A stretch of DNA of 64,000 nt from DASRLE01 sp963825315 (GTDB taxonomy: Bacteria > Verrucomicrobiota > Verrucomicrobiia > Limisphaerales > Palsa-1400): assembly GCA_963825315.1 (NCBI GenBank), contig CAWGST010000002.1:868001-932000 (forward strand), given 5' to 3'. How positions within the stretch are numbered: the first letter of the stretch is position 1; every line of letters begins with the position of its first letter. Both the position numbers and the translations under genes were made by a program. Under the pieces are notes generated by a model, which worked only from the letters and a program-made list of their open reading frames with translations, was not told the origin of the DNA and searched no databases. Shown one piece after another: positions 26,814-36,400 of this stretch.

Positions 26814-26950
26814 GCAAAATAAAGCCCGTTGCCACGACTGCCGACAGCAGAATCGTGGGTTTGTAGTTCCCTGGTTTTGAAGCGGACGCCTCCAGGAGTA
26901 CGCTGTTTATCAGTCGGAGTTAATTCAGTGACCATTTTCATTTGCGCGGA
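26814..26950 (-). promoter_or_regulatory. Conserved leader upstream of serine recombinase
   Basis: The ~135 bases before ATG 26813 closely resemble the bases before ATG 27362 (27363-27500). Shared stretches include GGAGGCGTCCG, TTCAAAACCAGGG and GGCTTTATTTT just before the start. Keeping these while the coding regions diverged suggests a promoter, structured leader or recombination site. It may equally be carried along by the tandem duplication. Confidence 0.45.
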
Positions 26951-27362
26951 AAATCTTTTTGAGGCACTTGACAATAGTGGAGACGGTGATGCCCTCATTT
27001 TCAGAGTGCTCGGCGCAATACTGAATCGAGACTCCGGCACGGCGGCAGATGTATTCATAATGGGCGCTTTCATCGGCATCCTGAAATCGGCCCCACCGGC
27101 TGACATCTAACAGAAGAATGACTGAGAAATTAATTTGCCCGCTCTTGACATCCCGAATCATCTGCGCCATAGATTCGCGGTCTTGGATATTCAAACCACT
27201 TTTGCCCTCGTCAGAATATTCTTTGACGATTAGCATTCCATGGCGTTTGGCATACTCCCTGATGACGTCCATTTGGTTGCTGGCCGAGTGCCGGTCCTGC
27301 ATGGCCGTTCTCACGTAAGTGGCGGCACTCTTGGGTGGTAAGTCTGTTTGGCCGGAGCTCAT
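26925..27362 (-). pseudogene. Truncated serine recombinase with altered active site
   Basis: A 145-residue copy of the N-terminus of the neighbouring recombinase (NQMDVIREYAKRHGMLIVKE, DVSRWGRFQDADESAHYEYI). The nucleophile region YVRMSTEHQ is YVRTAMQDR, so the catalytic Ser aligns with Ala. It ends where the next leader begins (KIFRANENGH). Start-to-start distance to the intact gene is 549 bases, as expected for tandem duplication. It cannot cleave DNA, although it could still dimerise with the intact protein. Confidence 0.75.
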
Positions 27363-27552
27363 GGAAAATAAAGCTGGTTGCCACGAGTGCCGTTGCCAAA
27401 ATCGCGGCTTTTCGGTCCCCTGGTTTTGAAACGGACGCCTCCAAGAGGGCGCCGTTTATCGCTCGAAGATGATTCAGAGATCATTTTCATTTGCGTGGAA
27501 AGATTTGCACGCGTTGGCTTTCAGGGAAATACATAAGTTGTGTGGAGCCGCG
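27363..27552 (-). promoter_or_regulatory. First copy of the recombinase leader
   Basis: This gap before the truncated recombinase contains the older copy of the leader described at 26814-26950, with GGAGGCGTCCG, TTCAAAACCAGGG and GGTTGCCACGAG-type blocks. No gene is visible. Confidence 0.4.
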
Positions 27553-28113
27553 TCAGTTTGCCGGCGGCCCGTTGGAGCACGGAGAATGGCAGCGATAACG
27601 ACCAAACAACGTGACGCCGAATCGGCCCACAAGCGCCACCGTGATTTTTTCAATGTCACCGAAAGTTGCGGCCATGAGCTGCCACCATCCAGCAGCGTCT
27701 AAGTGAGGCGGTGAGCGCGAGACCACGGACCTGATAACGCGATCAATCCGTGGAAGCCAATTTGAAAATCGGTTCCAATACTGTTTCAGAAGCGGGAGCC
27801 ACGAAAGTGCGTTGGTGCTGAGGGTTCCGCCGAAAAAGTCGTTTATTGTGATGTTCAAAACCAGCCGGTACGGTTGTACGAATGAAGGAAGGACACTGAC
27901 CGTTTTGCCGCAGCGACAACATCGAAACCGCCGCACTAAAATGCGCAGGACACTACTTTTCGGACTGGTGACATTGCGAGAATAATACCCCAACGCCTTG
28001 AGTGCATTCGTCGCATCACAGTGAGGGCATTTACATGGCGGCTCGACCCGCTGATGGAAGCTTGTGGCCACATACTGATCGACACTCATCGGCACTGCGC
28101 GAATGATTTGCAT
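27553..28113 (-). CDS. Zinc-ribbon protein, DUF6431/transposase-like
   Basis: A 186-residue protein from ATG 28113 (MQIIRAVPMSVDQYVATSFH). Two CxxC pairs (PPCKCPHCDATNALKALGYY; FRCCRCGKTVSVLPSFVQPY) form a zinc ribbon like those at the head of some transposases and DUF6431 proteins. The longer open frame to 28254 would overlap the DprA-like gene, so the ATG at 28113 is chosen. No DDE catalytic domain follows. It lies between the defence-like genes and the recombinase operon. Confidence 0.65.
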   Translation of the reverse strand: MQIIRAVPMSVDQYVATSFHQRVEPPCKCPHCDATNALKALGYYSRNVTSPKSSVLRILVRRFRCCRCGKTVSVLPSFVQPYRLVLNITINDFFGGTLSTNALSWLPLLKQYWNRFSNWLPRIDRVIRSVVSRSPPHLDAAGWWQLMAATFGDIEKITVALVGRFGVTLFGRYRCHSPCSNGPPAN

Positions 28114-28123
28114 AGAAGGCAAA

Positions 28124-28660
28124 TCAATCCCGTGCCGCAATTTTGTGTGCCAAACGTTGCAAATCGCCGCCGGGGGCGATGTGAGCAAACCAGACTTCAT
28201 CTGCCAAAGCGGCGACGAACTCGTTGCGGCGGGCGGCGAGGGGGGCGGTGACACGATGGTTGCATCCGGCGAAACAGGAGAGAATCAAGAGACGACTTTC
28301 GGAGAAGGGCTTCTTCCAGTCGGGCGCAAGGCGCATGTTCTCAAGACTGCGGGCGGGACAGATAATGACGGGCTGGCTTCCGCGCAAAAGGATGCGGAGA
28401 CATTCCTTTTCCACCGGCGAATGAAAACCGCTGATGACGCAGCGCCCGGCGTCACGCCACTTGGCGGCCTGGTCGTAGGTGGTGAGTATGACTTTGCCAG
28501 GACAATGGGTGGAACAGAACAGCGCGGTTTTGGGCAAGGCGAGCAGGTCGAGATTGCCGATAACGGTCATTTCTGGCGGGGCGTCTGCGCCCAAGCGCTC
28601 GCGCAGACGTGCCGGATAGCCGGTATCACGATGCGAGATGCTTGCAGCTTGGAGGTTCAT
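28124..28660 (-). CDS. DprA-like Rossmann protein
   Basis: A 178-residue protein with the DprA/Smf (DNA processing) pattern: GYPARLRERLGADAPPEMTV, GNLDLLALPKTALFCSTHCP, VISGFHSPVEKECLRILLRG, PVIICPARSLENMRL. DprA proteins bind single-stranded DNA and load RecA. This short form lacks extra domains and is of the kind found with defence or mobile genes. ATG 28660 overlaps the preceding TGA, indicating coupled translation. Confidence 0.8.
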   Translation of the reverse strand: MNLQAASISHRDTGYPARLRERLGADAPPEMTVIGNLDLLALPKTALFCSTHCPGKVILTTYDQAAKWRDAGRCVISGFHSPVEKECLRILLRGSQPVIICPARSLENMRLAPDWKKPFSESRLLILSCFAGCNHRVTAPLAARRNEFVAALADEVWFAHIAPGGDLQRLAHKIAARD

Positions 28661-29247
28661 GGCAGCGGATTGGCGACGGCCGTTTCTGACTGCGCCAAGA
28701 GCAGGCGGCGGAAGGGCGTCATGGTTTGGCCGGGGGTGTTGTGGATATAATCGAGTGCCTTTTTCTTGGTGGGCGCGGGCAGGTCGTTCAAATAATCCAA
28801 AGCGGCAGCGGGACTGAATGGTATGCCGAGAGCATCTTTGAATCGTCTCGCCAGCGCGGTCCAGATGACAGCATCAAGTCTTTTTGCCTGCGCCCATGCG
28901 CGGATGCGTTCGCAGGATTTGGGATGGCGGCTTAGGGCGTTGGGCGCAAAACGTCCAGCGGCGACTTCGCAAAAGCCGATGTCATCCGGCGACGTTCCCT
29001 CGCGCTCCTGCAAATCGGCGATGGCCGTCGGCAAGTCGCTGCGTTGGCTCATGACGTGAAGCGTGGTGACTTCGGATTCGCACTTCTCATCAATTACCAA
29101 CGTCAGACAGCTGGCACGTTCGCCTTTCCGCGAGATGCGCGAAAATTCAATCCAGAGTCTCGGGCCATCCGGCTGCCACTCGCCTTCGATTGGCAGCCGA
29201 TGTGGTTCTTTGATCAACGAACCCCAGCCAAGGATGGCGATTTTCAT
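28657..29247 (-). CDS. GWGSL-motif protein, possible gamma-glutamylcyclotransferase fold
   Basis: A 196-residue protein starting MKIAILGWGSLIKEPHRLPI. The GWGSLI strand-loop resembles the (F/Y)GSL loop of the gamma-glutamylcyclotransferase fold. Later segments (PDDIGFCEVAAGRFAPNALS, LDAVIWTALARRFKDALGIP, PFSPAAALDYLNDLPA) look conserved but are not diagnostic. It overlaps the DprA-like gene and follows the nuclease gene by three bases, so it belongs to the defence-like operon. No activity is claimed. Confidence 0.6.
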   Translation of the reverse strand: MKIAILGWGSLIKEPHRLPIEGEWQPDGPRLWIEFSRISRKGERASCLTLVIDEKCESEVTTLHVMSQRSDLPTAIADLQEREGTSPDDIGFCEVAAGRFAPNALSRHPKSCERIRAWAQAKRLDAVIWTALARRFKDALGIPFSPAAALDYLNDLPAPTKKKALDYIHNTPGQTMTPFRRLLLAQSETAVANPLP

Positions 29248-29250
29248 GCG

Positions 29251-30108
29251 TTATCTTATTGGGCGTTTCTGTTTATCAATCAGGCGAGTCTTGTCGCCGA
29301 TGACGTCGTGCATGACGAAGCCAATAAAATCTTCTCCCTTTAAAATGGTTTCCTGATTCTGGCGTTCAACTGAAATGGTTGCCCGAATGCCCAGAAGTTT
29401 GGTTCGCGGAAACCGGGAGTTTCCCGTTGGCAGGTAGGTCGGCTCGGTGAACAAGTGTTCTTTCACCGTTGGTGGCGCTTCAATATAGGCGGCGGGAAAC
29501 ATGGACTGGATGATGCTGTGAAACGTGCCTGCCTTTTCTCCGGCCTCGTTAAGCAGGAATAACTGGTCCTCAAAGCCGCCGACTTTGATTTCGACTACTT
29601 CATCTCGCTCAAAACCGCGTCTTTCTCTTTCTGCTACCGCCCAAGCTTGATCGAAGAACGGCTCGATATTGGTTGATTTGGGGGCGAACACGGAAATTCG
29701 CAAATGGAAACTCATGACCTTGCCTTCCATGTCCTTTGCGGTCGGTTCGCGGAGTTCGTAGATTTGTATGCCGTGTGCCTTGGCAACTTCGATTGCTCCG
29801 CTCTGATAACCAGTGCGTGTAACAAAAATACCACGAGGTTGTCCGGGCAGGTCATCGAGGATTGCTCTGAATGCTAAAATTTGTTCCTGCTTTACTGGTT
29901 GTTGCCAATCCTTGGCTTGAACGACGGTGCGATACACGACACCTCCCATTTCAAATTCCCAATAAACGTCTATTTGGTGTTTTGTGGTTCGTCCTTGAAG
30001 CTTTACATTGCGCTCCACACGCAATGTGTTTACGACCGTCTGGTCGTTAAGTGCTTGGAAAATTTGCTGAGTTAGTTCCTCGTAGGGAACGCCAGTATTC
30101 TTACTCAT
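29251..30108 (-). CDS. Mrr-like restriction endonuclease
   Basis: A 285-residue protein from ATG 30108, which has a GGAGGACGGGG site and overlaps the methylase stop (ATGA). The N-terminal PD-(D/E)xK nuclease domain is seen as YEELTQQIFQALND, KHQIDVYWEF and VVQAKDW (Asp plus QxK). GIFVTRTGYQSGAIEVAKAHGI is the matching helix. The C-terminal half is unrecognised. It likely cuts DNA in a restriction system with the methylase and helicase upstream. Confidence 0.8.
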   Translation of the reverse strand: MSKNTGVPYEELTQQIFQALNDQTVVNTLRVERNVKLQGRTTKHQIDVYWEFEMGGVVYRTVVQAKDWQQPVKQEQILAFRAILDDLPGQPRGIFVTRTGYQSGAIEVAKAHGIQIYELREPTAKDMEGKVMSFHLRISVFAPKSTNIEPFFDQAWAVAERERRGFERDEVVEIKVGGFEDQLFLLNEAGEKAGTFHSIIQSMFPAAYIEAPPTVKEHLFTEPTYLPTGNSRFPRTKLLGIRATISVERQNQETILKGEDFIGFVMHDVIGDKTRLIDKQKRPIR

Positions 30109-31265
30109 TCCCCGTCCTCCGTGTCGCGGCCAAGGCGGTATTTGATGTCGTAGTTCAGAATGAAATCCAACTCCTCCGCCGTGAACCCGTAGTGCCCCGC
30201 CAGCACCAGGTCGATTTCGTCGAGGATGGATTTGGAATGCTTCGGATAGATGCACTGAATTTTCATCACTCCCCATTCCGCATAGTTCATTTCCAAAATC
30301 CGGGAGTTCTTTTTGAAATCTTCCATCACCAACACGGCGAGCTTGTCGAGCTTGTCTCGCGAAGCTTTGTCGAGTGACTCGAAATCAAGTGGAATGCCGA
30401 GAACTTCCCGTTTGTTGAGATTGCGGCAATCCGACCAGACGGTTAGCAACCAGTAGAACAGGGTTGAGTTTAAGGCACACAAAAAGGAATTGCGCTGCTG
30501 TTCGTTTGCCACCACTACTTCTTTTAATTCGGACGGTTCTCGCTTTCGTCCCCGCCCATCAGTGATCCCTGGCACAAAATCAAGAATCTGGACGAACCAA
30601 CTCAATTTACGGGTGTAGAAGATGCGATTCCGGCCAATGCTGGCGCTAAAATGATTCAAAGATTTTGGAGACGACGAAACTTTTGCCAACACTGACGCTT
30701 CAACAATTGAGCCAACTTTTGGCATCGAACCATCTCGAACCAACCGAGTCGTTTCGGTGAAGCAGAGAGTTTGGAAAAGATGATCGCGAGCTTCCGTGAG
30801 CCACTTGTTATAAGTAGTGGTGTGAATGGAATGCTGACGGTCCTTTTCCTTCGACAGGAGAACAATGGCGAGCCGAATGTGTTCAAGGCCGTCAAAGAGT
30901 TTTCCGGGGCGGTCATTGAAATTGCTTACTACAACGCTTCCATTCGACAGCCAGACTTTGCGCAGGGCTGCGTAACCATCTGTACAAACGGAGGCAACCG
31001 GAATAATCAGGCCGATGCGGCCTGTCCGGTTCGCCAGTGCCACTGACCGCTCCCAAGTGAAAGCGTAAAGATTTCCGCACTCTTCTGTCGTGTATCCTTT
31101 GACGACGTAGTCCTTTTTGACTTCTTTGTATTCGACATACGGCGGGTTGCCGATAATCACATCGAACCCACCGCGGGTAAGGATGTCGTAGAAATGGATA
31201 AACCAATGGAACGGTTGGTGGGATTTCAGCCACTTATCGTAAGCGGATTTGTCGTTTGGTTTCAC
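30105..31265 (-). CDS. DNA adenine methylase, C-terminal part after in-frame stop
   Basis: This 386-residue segment reads from GTG 31265 directly after the TAA that ends the 714-residue part, in the same frame. It contains the catalytic N6-adenine motif IV (GGFDVIIGNPPYVEY) and a target-recognition-like region. QPFHWFIHFYDI just before NPPY is typical of Eco57I-type methylases, where it is continuous with motif I upstream. So the two segments are one gene interrupted by a nonsense codon. Whether the second part is expressed from the GTG is unknown. Confidence 0.82.
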   Translation of the reverse strand: MKPNDKSAYDKWLKSHQPFHWFIHFYDILTRGGFDVIIGNPPYVEYKEVKKDYVVKGYTTEECGNLYAFTWERSVALANRTGRIGLIIPVASVCTDGYAALRKVWLSNGSVVVSNFNDRPGKLFDGLEHIRLAIVLLSKEKDRQHSIHTTTYNKWLTEARDHLFQTLCFTETTRLVRDGSMPKVGSIVEASVLAKVSSSPKSLNHFSASIGRNRIFYTRKLSWFVQILDFVPGITDGRGRKREPSELKEVVVANEQQRNSFLCALNSTLFYWLLTVWSDCRNLNKREVLGIPLDFESLDKASRDKLDKLAVLVMEDFKKNSRILEMNYAEWGVMKIQCIYPKHSKSILDEIDLVLAGHYGFTAEELDFILNYDIKYRLGRDTEDGE

Positions 31266-33410
31266 TTAGTATTGGGCAGCGAGGTGGCGGTTGAGTTCAT
31301 CTGCTAACGCCTTGAGCCGTTTCTGGAGTTCTTGTTTATCGGCAGCGGGCACTGAACCGTCGCCCTCGGTCTGGAGCTGGCGGAATTTGTCGAACGTCTG
31401 CTGGAGGTCAGCGGCTTTGACGGCGATCTTTTCCATCGCGCTGTCGAAGTCAAGCGTGCTGGTGACGGCGCGTTTGACTTCGTCGTAGGTTACGTAGCCG
31501 ACAAGGGTGTTGCCGGCGCGGATGTTAAAATCAATGTCTGGCAGAGGCTCGATGCCGAGGTTGTCTTTGTCGGGTCTTGGATCAACCTGGGCGGCCAGTT
31601 TCAGGAACAGGCGCAGTTTGCAGATTTCCACCGCCTCTTCCATGATGTCCACCGCGTAGAGATTATTGAGGATGATGGATTTCAGCACGAAGTAGCGCCG
31701 GTTTGGGTGCGCGTCCACGCGGACGAGGACTTCGGTGAATTTCTTGTGGTAGTTGGGATGTGCTTTGCGGCCGTTCTCGCCCCATTCGGCCAGGAACGCT
31801 TCCATGCGGTCGAGACAGGCTTCGTATAGGGGTTCAAGGATGTTGAGCGCGGCGAAGATGAACGCGCCCGATCCGCCGGTGGGATCGAGGACGCTGATGG
31901 TGGTGATGGCCTGCCAGAAGGCCATGAGCAGGTCCGGGCCTTCGCAATTCTGAATGACATCCTGCGCGAACTGGCGGAGATCAAGATTGAGGGTGATGAA
32001 GTCGTTGACCACGCGCACCTCGCCGTTGGCCAATTTGCTGCGCGCGTCCTGATAACGCTGCCGCCGAGCGACAACTTCGCGCCAAATTTCGGTGGGCAAG
32101 GCATATTCGGCGGGCGCGGGCTTGTTCCAACCGCCGCGCTTGGACACATCCTCGATGCCGGCCTCGATGTCTTTGGGCAAAGGAATTACGACACCCTTTT
32201 TGACGGGGTCGTAAATGTAGCGATCCGGGTTTTCGCGGAGCAAATCCCAGATGGTCGGGCCATTGGGATTTTCAAACGCCACCTTGCACTTGGCGCGGGC
32301 GGCATCGAACAGGAACGGCAAGACGGTGCTCTTGCTGATGTATTCGGTGATGTCTTCCTTCGTGTAATACGCCCCCATTTGTTTCTGGTTGATATATTTC
32401 TCGAAGATGTAGCCGAGGACATCGGGATTGATTTCGTTGTCGGCGCGGAGCGGGCGTTCGTCGAGATGCCACTGGTATTGATCGAAATAATCGAAGACGC
32501 GCTCAAAAGCTTTGTCGGGAATCTGGATGTCCTTGCCATAGCGATCCGGCTTCTCAAGTTCATGCACGTCAAACAGGCCGCCGTTGAGATACGGGATGTT
32601 GCCGAGCAACTTTTCCAAATCGGGCGCGCGATCTTTGCGGCGTTTGCCGAAGCCTTCGTGGAACAGGCGGAGCAGGAAGTAACGGTAAAATGTGTAGAAC
32701 TTGTCCTTCCCGTGCTCCTGCTTGCAACGGCGGAGGCGGTTGCGGAGGTAATCGGGATCGGCGTCGAGGAAGCCCTTGCGCTGGATGAAATAGACGAACA
32801 TCAGGCGATTGAGCATGACGGACGCATACCATTCGGCGTCGGCCACCTCGCCGATGCCGTCAATGAAGTTGAGGAAGGCTTTGCGGTGGGTGTCGAAGTC
32901 GCGATAGAACGCCTTGGTGACACGCTCGATGTCGAACGCAGCGCGGGCACGCCCGGCCATCGTGATGGTGGACAGTTCACCTTTTTCCTCTTCTTCGAGC
33001 GAGACGAAGAGGACTTGCAGTTTCTGTAGCAACGAGTCGCCCGGTTGGGCGCGATTGAACTCATGTGTGCGGGCCGACAGCGGGCGGCCAGGTTCGCGAC
33101 GCACCCACACCCAGGATTGTTGGGCGTAGTTATTCGTGGCAAATACGATGAGATGCTCGAAGCTGGTCTGGGTCAGGGCGCGGTCGAGTTTCAACCGTGT
33201 GGTGTGATCTGGCAAACGACGGTCGGCACTTGAGCACAGCCAGGCTGTGAAGCCGCGTTTCTCGGCGATGGCTGCGAACGCGTAATCGGATTCACCGGCC
33301 CGAAGCGTGAGCTTCTGCCGACATGGCTCCCATCCGAGTTCCTCGACAAACAACTTGGTAAGATTCCCACTTTGCAGCAGAGGCCGTGCGCGTTGAAAGT
33401 CGAATGGCAT
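31266..33410 (-). CDS. DNA adenine methylase, N-terminal part (Eco57I-like)
   Basis: A 714-residue segment. SAM-binding motif I is VLDPTGGSGAFIFAAL, preceded by MGAYYTKEDITEYISKSTVL, the usual methylase lead-in. It stops at TAA 31268-31266 after NRHLAAQY, where homologues continue into the QPFHWF-NPPY block. Start ATG 33410 follows the helicase stop by three bases. Expected role is modification of host DNA in a restriction-modification or BREX/DISARM-like defence system. Confidence 0.87.
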   Translation of the reverse strand: MPFDFQRARPLLQSGNLTKLFVEELGWEPCRQKLTLRAGESDYAFAAIAEKRGFTAWLCSSADRRLPDHTTRLKLDRALTQTSFEHLIVFATNNYAQQSWVWVRREPGRPLSARTHEFNRAQPGDSLLQKLQVLFVSLEEEEKGELSTITMAGRARAAFDIERVTKAFYRDFDTHRKAFLNFIDGIGEVADAEWYASVMLNRLMFVYFIQRKGFLDADPDYLRNRLRRCKQEHGKDKFYTFYRYFLLRLFHEGFGKRRKDRAPDLEKLLGNIPYLNGGLFDVHELEKPDRYGKDIQIPDKAFERVFDYFDQYQWHLDERPLRADNEINPDVLGYIFEKYINQKQMGAYYTKEDITEYISKSTVLPFLFDAARAKCKVAFENPNGPTIWDLLRENPDRYIYDPVKKGVVIPLPKDIEAGIEDVSKRGGWNKPAPAEYALPTEIWREVVARRQRYQDARSKLANGEVRVVNDFITLNLDLRQFAQDVIQNCEGPDLLMAFWQAITTISVLDPTGGSGAFIFAALNILEPLYEACLDRMEAFLAEWGENGRKAHPNYHKKFTEVLVRVDAHPNRRYFVLKSIILNNLYAVDIMEEAVEICKLRLFLKLAAQVDPRPDKDNLGIEPLPDIDFNIRAGNTLVGYVTYDEVKRAVTSTLDFDSAMEKIAVKAADLQQTFDKFRQLQTEGDGSVPAADKQELQKRLKALADELNRHLAAQY

Positions 33411-33413
33411 ACG

Positions 33414-36400
33414 TCAATCTTTGCGGATGCCCAGCGAGCAAATGATTTCGGGTTCGCGGGTTTGGGGATCGTCCTTGGGAACGCAGAGCCGGTCTTCCTC
33501 GTGGAGTGAGAGGACGAGGGTGACGAGTTTTTCGTCACTGACGCCGGCGCGGAGTTCACGGTTGAGCAAATCGCGGGCAGCCTCGGTCAGCGGCGACTCG
33601 TAAATTTCGTCAATCGCCTGATGGAGCGGTTTGATGTCGAACAGACTGTCCTTCACATGGGCGGCGTAATCCTTGAGCCGCTCATAGGCGCGACGGCGCG
33701 CGCTGGAGGGTTTGCCGAGCTGGCCGCCGGTGGTGATTTGTTCGGTCTGGATGCCGCCGATGGCTTTTTGTACGAACGGATGGTGATTGGCCAGGCGCGG
33801 GAGCGTGGGTGTGGCCGGTTCGCACGCGGCGGCGCGCAAGATTTCGTGCTGGCTCTCCGTCACGGTGCGTCCTTCTTCGTCCACCCAGGCCAGGGCGTCG
33901 TTGCCATCGGCGGTGCGGACGTAAACCATGACGCCGCACGCGGGCTGAGGGCCAGCCGCGCCAGCGGGCTTGGCCGGAATGGCGGACAGGGCCTTGGTTG
34001 AGAAGATGACACTGGGCAAATCGGGAATGGTCTTTTTGAGCGACGGATCGGCGTCGCAGGCGTTTTTCCAGATCTGGTAGGCCAGCGACGCGAGGTCCAC
34101 TTCGTCGTCCGCCGGGTCGTCCAGGATGCCGGATTTTTCCGTGAAAAGATCGCGGATGACGGTGTCGTTTTTTTCGTCCTCGAAAAACGTTTCATCCGTG
34201 CCCACGACTTCGGCGTTTTCGTGGAGGCGCTGGCGGACGCGCGACCGAAGGCGGATGAGGCGCTCGACGCCCTCGGCCGGGAGAAATGAGTAACAGAGAA
34301 TCTCCCCGGCTTTCTGACCGATACGATCCACTCGGCCCGCACGTTGAATGAGGCGGATGATGGCCCACGGTAAATCGAAGTTCACGACAATGGCGGCGTC
34401 CTGGAGGTTTTGACCTTCACTGAGAACGTCGGTGGCGACCAGCACGCGGAGTTCTTCGCCAGGCGAAACGTAGTTCGGCGACCCTTTGTCAGAGGCCCTG
34501 TTGCTCTCGGGGCTAAAACGACGGGTGTAGTCGGATGGATCTTCGGTGTCGCCAGTGACGCCAGCCATCTGCTTGAGCCCGCGCGCCTGTAACTGGTCCG
34601 CAAGGTAGGAAACGGTGTCGGCAAATTGGGAGAAGATGACGATTTTCTGGCCAGGATGCTTTTTCGTCACGAGTTTGTGGAGTTCGGCCAGCTTGTGATC
34701 CTGGTCCGGCTGCCAGTGGCCCGCGAGTTCGAGGATGGAGAAAAGCCGTTGCGCGTCCTGCCGTAGATGTTGAGCGAGGTCTTCGATAAAGACGTCGGAA
34801 CGCAACCAATCAAAATTACGGGCGTGCTCGCTGCGGAGCGTTTGGTAGCCCGCTGCTCCGGCTTTGGCAAAATCCGCCGGGGAATTGGCCGTGATCTCGG
34901 TTGGCTTTGCTGCGGCGGGTTCGTCCGCACCGAAGAGGGTGCTGTCGCTGTCGTGATCCTCGGTGCGGGTATCGAACAACGCGGAGTCCTGCGTGCCGAT
35001 GGGCAGCGGCAGGCCGTTCTCCAGCGCGTGCAAAAAGATATAATTTCGCAGGATGTGGCGGCGCACGGAAAGGAGGAACGAATGGCCACTGCTTTCCAAC
35101 CGCTTGAAAAGATTGGTCCGACAGAAGCCGATGAGACGCTTGCCGGCGCGGGAAAGGTTGTCCATCACTTCGGCTTCGTCCTGCGACGGTGGCACGTCGG
35201 GTGCAGGCTTGAGGTAATTGGCCAGGCCGTAGCGGGGCAGATGCAGCATGCGGACGGTGTCAACCACCTTGTCGGAATAGAGCCGCGCGTATTGGTCGTT
35301 CGGGTCGCTGTCACGAATCCGAAAGGTGAGGGTCTTCGGCTGGCGCTTGGGGAAATGAAAATGGCTGCCGCCTTCAAGGATGAGGAATCGGCGGTCCTCC
35401 TTGGCCTTCGCGCGTTCGCAATTGGGACATTTTTCCAGGGTGGGCAGGAGTACCGTGGAGCAAGCCGGGCATTCGGTGAAGGCGTAGTTCCGTTCGACGA
35501 AACTGCGCGTGCGGCGAACCATGAACAGGCGCATCAACTCGCGCCAGTCGTCGGCATGTTCGCTTTTCTCGAAGGCGGAGAGGCAATTGACGGCACACTG
35601 ATGGCGGCGGGTAAATTCGTCCGGACGACCGTCACAGTCGCGCCGCAGATATTCCTCGGGCCGGATGCCGACCACATCGTCTGGATTCATGAACAGACGA
35701 AGCTGGTTGGCCAGATCGAGGTAGGCTTTGTTGTAGGGCGTGGCCGAGAGGAGGATGCACCTGCTGGCGTTGCGCGCCAGATAATCGCGCACCGCCGCCC
35801 AGCGCCGGCCCTCGCGATTCCGAAAGTTGTGACTTTCGTCAATGATGACGACGCGGTAGCGGCGGAGTTCCGGCAGGCTGTTCTGCGCCTGGGTGACGGA
35901 GACAACCTTCGCGATCAAGCGGTAGCGGTGGGCGTAGTCTTCCCACATGCCGACGAGATTCTTGGGGCAGAGGATGAGGGTTTCGAGCGAGCGGGGCGGG
36001 TCTTGAAACACGCGGGCAAGTGCGGAGGCCATGAGAGTTTTGCCGAGGCCGACAACGTCGCCAAGGATGACCCCGCCGCGTTTCTCCAGATGCCGTGCCG
36101 CGATGCGCACGGCGGCGGACTGAAATTCCAGCAGCGTATCGCGCATGTCTGGGGGGATGGTAAATTCGGACAGGCCGGCGCGTGCCTCTTCCGCCAAGTG
36201 GTAAGCCATCTTGACGTAAATTTGGTAGGGCGGCGGACATTCAGGCCGTGCCCAACTTTCGTCAATCACCTGGATGAGTTCCTTGGTGATGTCCACGCAC
36301 CATTTGTCGCCCCAGCGGTCCTTGAACCATTGTTCGAGCTTGGCGGTGGCGTCGTGGTCGAGAACGTCCACGTTAAGTTCGCCCTGGTTGGACAGACCTG

